This document shows, piece by piece, positions 60,127 to 64,000 of a DNA stretch of 64,000 nucleotides. The stretch's first letter is position 1. Every line of letters begins with the position of its first letter. The notes under the pieces are model-generated. The model saw only the letters and a program-made list of their open reading frames with translations. It ran no database searches and was not told where the DNA came from. Source of the stretch: Streptomyces sp. CMB-StM0423 (lineage in GTDB: Bacteria > Actinomycetota > Actinomycetes > Streptomycetales > Streptomycetaceae); assembly GCF_002847285.1 (NCBI RefSeq), contig NZ_CP025407.1, positions 3,164,501 to 3,228,500 of the forward strand, in the 5' to 3' direction. The translations under genes and the position numbers were made by a program.

Positions 60127-61281
60127 ATGCGTCCGATCCTGCTCCGCCGCCTGCGTACCGCGGCCGGGGTCCTCACCGGCGGCCTCACCGCCCTCGTCGA
60201 GCTGCCGCTGGTCGCCCTGTGCGGGCTGTGGCTCCTCGCCGCCTGGCCGTGGCAGGCCGCCGCCGGCGGCGCCCCGCGCGCGACGCGCCTGCCGTACGCG
60301 GCTGCCGCCCGCCTGGCGGCGGCGGAGCGCACGCGCATGACGTACTTCTACGGCAGCGAGCTCGCCCCGCCCCGTGCCACCCCCCGCGCGCTGCAGTACC
60401 TCGCGCTGCGCTGGGGCGTCGGCGCGCTCGGGGGCGCTGTGCTCTTGACGGCGCTGATCGGCGCGTTGTACGGCTCGACGCTGTTGTGGATCTGGTTCGT
60501 CGCGCGGGACGCCAACCCCTTCGTCATGCTCGCCTCCGGCCTCGGCGGCCTGTTTCTCCTCTTCCTCTCCATCCAGGGTGTGGAAAGCGTCGCCGCGCTC
60601 GACAACCACCTCGCCCACCGCTTCCTCGGCCCCAGCCCCGCCGACCTCCTCCAGCGCCGTATCGGCGAACTCGCCGCCACCCGGGCCGGGATCGTGGCCG
60701 CCGTACACGACGAGCGCCGCCGCATCGAACGCGACCTCCACGACGGCGTACAGCAGCGCCTCGTCGTCCTCGGACTGCTCCTGGGCCGGGCCCGGCGCAC
60801 CGGGGCCGCCGACCCGGACAAGGCGCGGGAACTGCTCCGCCAGGCCCACGAGCAGTCCCAACTGGCGCTCACCGACCTGCGCGAGGTCGCCTGGCACGTC
60901 TACCCGGCGGCGCTGGACGACACCGGCCTGCGCGCCGCGCTGGAGGCGCTGGCGGAGCGCTCGGAGCTGCCCGTACGGATCGACTACGCGCTCGCGGACC
61001 CGCTGCCGGAAGCGGTGCGCACGGTCGCGTACTTCACCGTCTCCGAGGCCGTCACGAACGCGATCAAGCACTCGTCCGCCACGCTCGTGACCGTACGGCT
61101 GACGCGGGATGCGACCATGGCGCGCGTGAGCATCGAGGACGACGGTACGGGCGGCGCGGACCCCGCCGGCGGCGGTCTGCTGGGCCTCGCCCGCCGCATC
61201 GCCGCCCTCGACGGCCGGCTCGCCGTCTCCAGCCCGCCCGGCGGGCCCACCACCGTCACCGCGGAGCTGCCGTGCGCGTAG
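60127..61281 (+). CDS. Sensor histidine kinase (NarL/HisKA_3 type)
   Basis: The 384-residue protein has about three to four membrane segments (ALVELPLVALCGLWLLAAWP; VGALGGAVLLTALIGALY; FVMLASGLGGLFLLFL), then a HisKA_3 box AAVHDERRRIERDLHDGVQQ with the phospho-acceptor His near residue 210, and an ATPase domain (VSEAVTNAIKHS, DDGTGGADPAGGGLLGLARR). It would pass phosphate to the response regulator whose start overlaps its end. Signal unknown. TAGCGT nine bases before the ATG suggests an almost leaderless mRNA. Confidence 0.93.
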   Translation: MRPILLRRLRTAAGVLTGGLTALVELPLVALCGLWLLAAWPWQAAAGGAPRATRLPYAAAARLAAAERTRMTYFYGSELAPPRATPRALQYLALRWGVGALGGAVLLTALIGALYGSTLLWIWFVARDANPFVMLASGLGGLFLLFLSIQGVESVAALDNHLAHRFLGPSPADLLQRRIGELAATRAGIVAAVHDERRRIERDLHDGVQQRLVVLGLLLGRARRTGAADPDKARELLRQAHEQSQLALTDLREVAWHVYPAALDDTGLRAALEALAERSELPVRIDYALADPLPEAVRTVAYFTVSEAVTNAIKHSSATLVTVRLTRDATMARVSIEDDGTGGADPAGGGLLGLARRIAALDGRLAVSSPPGGPTTVTAELPCA

Positions 61282-61916
61282 TGCTGGCCGACGACTCGAC
61301 ACTCCTCCGCGAGGGCCTCGCCCGCCTCCTCGCCGACGAGGGCCACGAGGTCACCGCCGCCGTCGGCGACGCCCCGGCCCTGGTCGCGGCCGTCGCCGCC
61401 GACCCGCCCGACGTCGCCGTCGTCGACGTCCGCATGCCCCCCGGCCATTCCGACGACGGCCTGCGCGCGGCGCTGGAGATCCGCGAACGGTGGCCGCAGA
61501 CGGGGGTACTGGTGCTGTCGCAGTACGTGGAGCGGCGCTACGCGGCCGAGTTGGTCACCGGCAGCACGGGCGGCGTCGGCTATCTGCTGAAGGACCGCGT
61601 GGTCCAGGTCGACGAGTTCCTCGACGCCCTCGACCGCGTGGCCGCGGGCGGCACGGCCCTCGACCCCGAGGTCGTGCGCCGCCTCCTGACCCACAGCACC
61701 CGCACGGCCCCCCTGGACCGCCTGACCCCGCGCGAACGGGACGTCCTGGACCGCATGGCCCAGGGCCACACCAACGCCACGATCGCCACCCGCCTGCACA
61801 TCTCGCAGAGCGCGGTGGAGAAGCACGTCAACGCGATCTTCGACAAGCTCGACCTGGGCCACACGCAGGGCTACAGCCGCAGGGTCCTGGCCATCCTGCG
61901 CTACCTGGAGCCGTGA
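61272..61916 (+). CDS. Response regulator, NarL/LuxR type
   Basis: The 214-residue protein has a receiver domain (VRVVLADDSTLLREGLARLL; phospho-acceptor Asp in VAVVDVRMPP; Lys in YLLKDRV) and a C-terminal LuxR helix-turn-helix (LTPRERDVLDRMAQGHTNAT followed by AVEKHVNAIFDKL). GTG at 61272 overlaps the kinase gene by ten bases and has GGAG five bases upstream, so the pair is co-translated. Its target genes are not known; the exported protein gene 158 bases downstream is one candidate. Confidence 0.94.
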   Translation: MRVVLADDSTLLREGLARLLADEGHEVTAAVGDAPALVAAVAADPPDVAVVDVRMPPGHSDDGLRAALEIRERWPQTGVLVLSQYVERRYAAELVTGSTGGVGYLLKDRVVQVDEFLDALDRVAAGGTALDPEVVRRLLTHSTRTAPLDRLTPRERDVLDRMAQGHTNATIATRLHISQSAVEKHVNAIFDKLDLGHTQGYSRRVLAILRYLEP

Positions 61917-62073
61917 GCCCGGGGGCGTAGCGGGCGCTGACGGCTCCGCCGCCGTCGCCGCCGTCGATGCCGCCGCCTCCGTACCGGCCGGGCACGCCGG
62001 GCGGAACGTCTGCCGCCGTGCGACGCTGCCGCTGGGGAGGTGGCGGCATACGGGCCGGACGTACGGAGGCGAC

Positions 62074-63690
62074 ATGAGCCCTGGCGGGCAGGAGACACCG
62101 CGGCACGGCGCGGAAGACGGGCCTGTACTGCGCCGCAGAACCCTGCTGAAGGCGGGTGCCGGGCTCGTCCCCGCGATCGCCGGCGCCTGCGACGCCCCCG
62201 CCGCCGGCGAAGGCGGCGCATCGGCCTCGCACCGGCCGGAGGACGAACGGGACCGGTCCGGGACCTCCGACTGGCGTATCCGCTCGCAAGGTCCCGCGGC
62301 GGCCGTCGCCGCGTATACCGACCGGGTGAGCGTGCGGCCGGGCGACGAGTGCGGCCTGTACGTGTCGACGACCGCCCCGTCCTTCAAGGTCTCGGCCTTC
62401 CGCATCGGCTGGTACGGCGGGGCGGGGGCGCGGCTGGTGTGGTCGTCCGGGCGGGTACGGGGCCGGGCCCAGTCCGGGCCCCGGCTGGTGTCCGGTACCC
62501 GTACGATCCGGGCGGAGTGGCGGCGCACGATGAGCCTCGACACGGAGGGCTGGCCGGAGGGTGCCTACCTGCTGCGGCTCGACACCCGGGACGGCCACCA
62601 GCGCTACGTCCCGCTCGTCGTGCGCTCGGAGCAGGGTGAGGGCCGGACGGTGCTGATGCACGCGCCCGCGACCTGGCAGGCGTACAACCGGTGGGGCGGC
62701 TACAACCTCTACGAGGGCCACTCCGGTTCGTACGAGAAGCGGTCCCTGGCCGTGAGCTACGACCGGCCCTACGACCGTGACGGCGCGGAGAAGTTCATGG
62801 TGTACGAGCGGCCGCTGGTGGTCCTCGCCGAACGGCTCGGCATCCCGCTGGCGTACACGACGGGGAACGACGTGCACCGCGACCCGCGGGTGCTGCGCGG
62901 GGCCGCCGCGGTGATCTCCCTGGGCCACGACGAGTACTGGACCCCGCGGCAGCGCCGGCACCTCACCGAGGCCCGCGACACCGGCACCAACGTGGCCTTC
63001 CTCGGCGCCAACACCTGCTACCGCCGCATCCGCTTCGAAGGGGACAGGGTGGTCTGCTACAAGTCCTCCTTCAAGGACGACCCCTGCTACACCAGCCGCC
63101 CCGCAGCGGTGACGGCGGACTTCCGCCAGGACCCGGAACCCGACCCGGAGTCCACGCTGACGGGCGTGCTCTACGAGGGCTACCCGACGGACGCCCCCTA
63201 CGTCGTCCACACCGCGGGCCACTGGCTGTACGAGGGAACGGGCGTACGCCGCGGCGACGGCTTCGACCATCTGGTCGGCGTCGAGTACGACCGGGTCACC
63301 CCGGAGTCGCCGCACCCGGGGTCCATCGAGATCACCGCCCACTCCCCGCTGGTGTGCAACGGCCGCCGCAGCAGCAGCGATTCGGCGTACTACACCGTGC
63401 CGGGCGGCGCGGGCGTCTTCGCGACCGGCACCATGCGCTGGGTGGAGGCCCTGACGGCCAAGACCCCCCACGCGGGCCGCGTCCACGGCATGGACGCCCG
63501 CACCCGCGCCTTCGTCACCCGTACCACGGAGAACCTCCTGCACGCCTTCGCCGAAGGCCCCGCCGCCCGCCACCGGCCGAAGCCGAACCCGAACGTGAAG
63601 GAGATGTACGAGAAAGGAAGGCTGCGGGACCCCCGCAAACTGCTGAGGCCCGGGTTCCGGGGGGTAGCGGTGCGGGACGCCCGTACCTGA
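62074..63690 (+). CDS. Tat-exported protein with DMFase beta-subunit-like domain
   Basis: The 538-residue protein has a twin-arginine signal (RRRTLLKAGAGLVPAIAGAC, Arg 20-22, with a possible but imperfect lipobox at Cys 39). The mature part matches the N,N-dimethylformamidase large-subunit-like family: FRIGWYGGAGARLV, APATWQAYNRWGGYNLYEGH, ISLGHDEYWTPRQRR, FLGANTCYRRIRF and the end FVTRTTENLLHAFA. Members are mostly uncharacterised and may be amidohydrolases. ATG at 62074 has GGAGG four bases upstream. It follows a two-component pair on the same strand. Confidence 0.88.
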   Translation: MSPGGQETPRHGAEDGPVLRRRTLLKAGAGLVPAIAGACDAPAAGEGGASASHRPEDERDRSGTSDWRIRSQGPAAAVAAYTDRVSVRPGDECGLYVSTTAPSFKVSAFRIGWYGGAGARLVWSSGRVRGRAQSGPRLVSGTRTIRAEWRRTMSLDTEGWPEGAYLLRLDTRDGHQRYVPLVVRSEQGEGRTVLMHAPATWQAYNRWGGYNLYEGHSGSYEKRSLAVSYDRPYDRDGAEKFMVYERPLVVLAERLGIPLAYTTGNDVHRDPRVLRGAAAVISLGHDEYWTPRQRRHLTEARDTGTNVAFLGANTCYRRIRFEGDRVVCYKSSFKDDPCYTSRPAAVTADFRQDPEPDPESTLTGVLYEGYPTDAPYVVHTAGHWLYEGTGVRRGDGFDHLVGVEYDRVTPESPHPGSIEITAHSPLVCNGRRSSSDSAYYTVPGGAGVFATGTMRWVEALTAKTPHAGRVHGMDARTRAFVTRTTENLLHAFAEGPAARHRPKPNPNVKEMYEKGRLRDPRKLLRPGFRGVAVRDART

Positions 63691-63708
63691 CGGCGCGGGA
63701 GGGCGTCG

Positions 63709-64000
63709 TCAGATCCCGGAAGCCACCAGGTTCGGCTCGCCCGCCACCGCCAGGCGCCGGTGCCTGCCCTCGCCGAACAGCTCGCCGATCACCATCCCGG
63801 GAAACTCGATCGGCTCGGTGCGCCCCTGCAGCGCCACCCGCACCCGCCACTGCTCCCGGCGATGCTCCACGAGCACGTCCGCCCATTCACGCGACGGAAC
63901 CACCACTCCGCGGAGCGCCGGGCCACCCTCGGGGCCGTACTCCCTGAACGTATGGACGAAGGGAAGCTCGGCGAGCAGCCACGCCAGATGCGCCCACGCC
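63709..64000 (-). CDS. Hypothetical protein, C-terminal part (cut by window edge)
   Basis: The minus-strand frame is open from 64000 to a stop at 63709-63711 and encodes at least 96 residues: AHLAWLLAELPFVHTFREYG, then RGVVVPSREWADVLVEHRRE, WRVRVALQGRTEPIEFPGMV and GEPNLVASGI at the end. The mix of strands and high third-position GC indicate a real gene. The N-terminal part lies beyond the window. No family was recognised. Confidence 0.6.
   Translation of the reverse strand, partial: AWAHLAWLLAELPFVHTFREYGPEGGPALRGVVVPSREWADVLVEHRREQWRVRVALQGRTEPIEFPGMVIGELFGEGRHRRLAVAGEPNLVASGI

Overview
This window looks like the core of a Streptomyces-type chromosome. GC content and third-position GC are very high, the ribosomal protein genes are of actinobacterial type, nusG carries a long acidic N-terminal extension, rpoB starts with TTG, and several genes have leaderless-type promoters. 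From memory (no search was run), the order rpsI-rplM / truA-rplQ-rpoA / S10-spc-alpha / str / rpoBC / rplJL / two lipoproteins / rplA-rplK / nusG-secE / tRNA-Trp / aspC / adenosine deaminase / murB matches known Streptomyces genomes. Nearly all housekeeping genes lie on the minus strand.

Layout. 1-542: rpsI (cut by the window edge) and rplM. 806-6395: an ABC-F ATPase, a membrane protein, an SDR-like protein and a secreted GH3 glycosidase. 6666-11472: truA, rplQ, rpoA, rpsD, rpsK, rpsM, rpmJ, infA. 11649-14748: map, adk, secY. 14945-24627: the S10 and spc cluster from rplO up to rpsJ. 25071-32873: an accessory interval with a hypothetical gene, an LLM oxidoreductase, a GAP-family membrane protein, decayed gene remnants, endonuclease V, and a lipoprotein / secreted protein / lipoprotein group with a duplicated leader. 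33136-37532: tuf, fusA, rpsG, rpsL. 37823-38338: a DUF1707 protein. 38638-46159: rpoC and rpoB. 46776-52900: rplL, rplJ, two LolA-like lipoproteins, rplA, rplK, nusG, secE. 53007-53079: tRNA-Trp. 53270-64000: aspC-type aminotransferase, adenosine deaminase, TetR and its divergent partner, murB, a deletion scar (F420 nitroreductase-hemerythrin and MarR remnants), a DedA protein, a two-component pair, a Tat-exported DMFase-like protein and a partial gene.

How the genes work together. The core supplies ribosomal proteins, RNA polymerase (alpha, beta, beta'), translation factors (IF-1, EF-Tu, EF-G), N-terminal processing (map), nucleotide balance (adk) and the Sec translocon (secY, secE). Stop/start overlaps (TGATG, ATGA, TAATG) run through the ribosomal operons and indicate translational coupling. 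Strong GC-rich hairpins close map, adk, rplO, rplQ, tuf, rpoC, rplA, nusG and the rplL-rpoB junction.

I did not find a convincing new multi-gene system (no phage-defence island, CRISPR array, biosynthetic cluster or mobile element). The most interesting unexplained signals are regulatory: a 29-bp element shared almost exactly by the rpsJ and rpsL leaders; a 25-bp near-palindrome spanning the predicted rpoB promoter; matched TTGACC-N18 promoters with long leaders for rplM and rpsL; a cluster of leaderless-type promoters; and a lipoprotein locus with a duplicated leader and a TTA codon that suggests bldA control.
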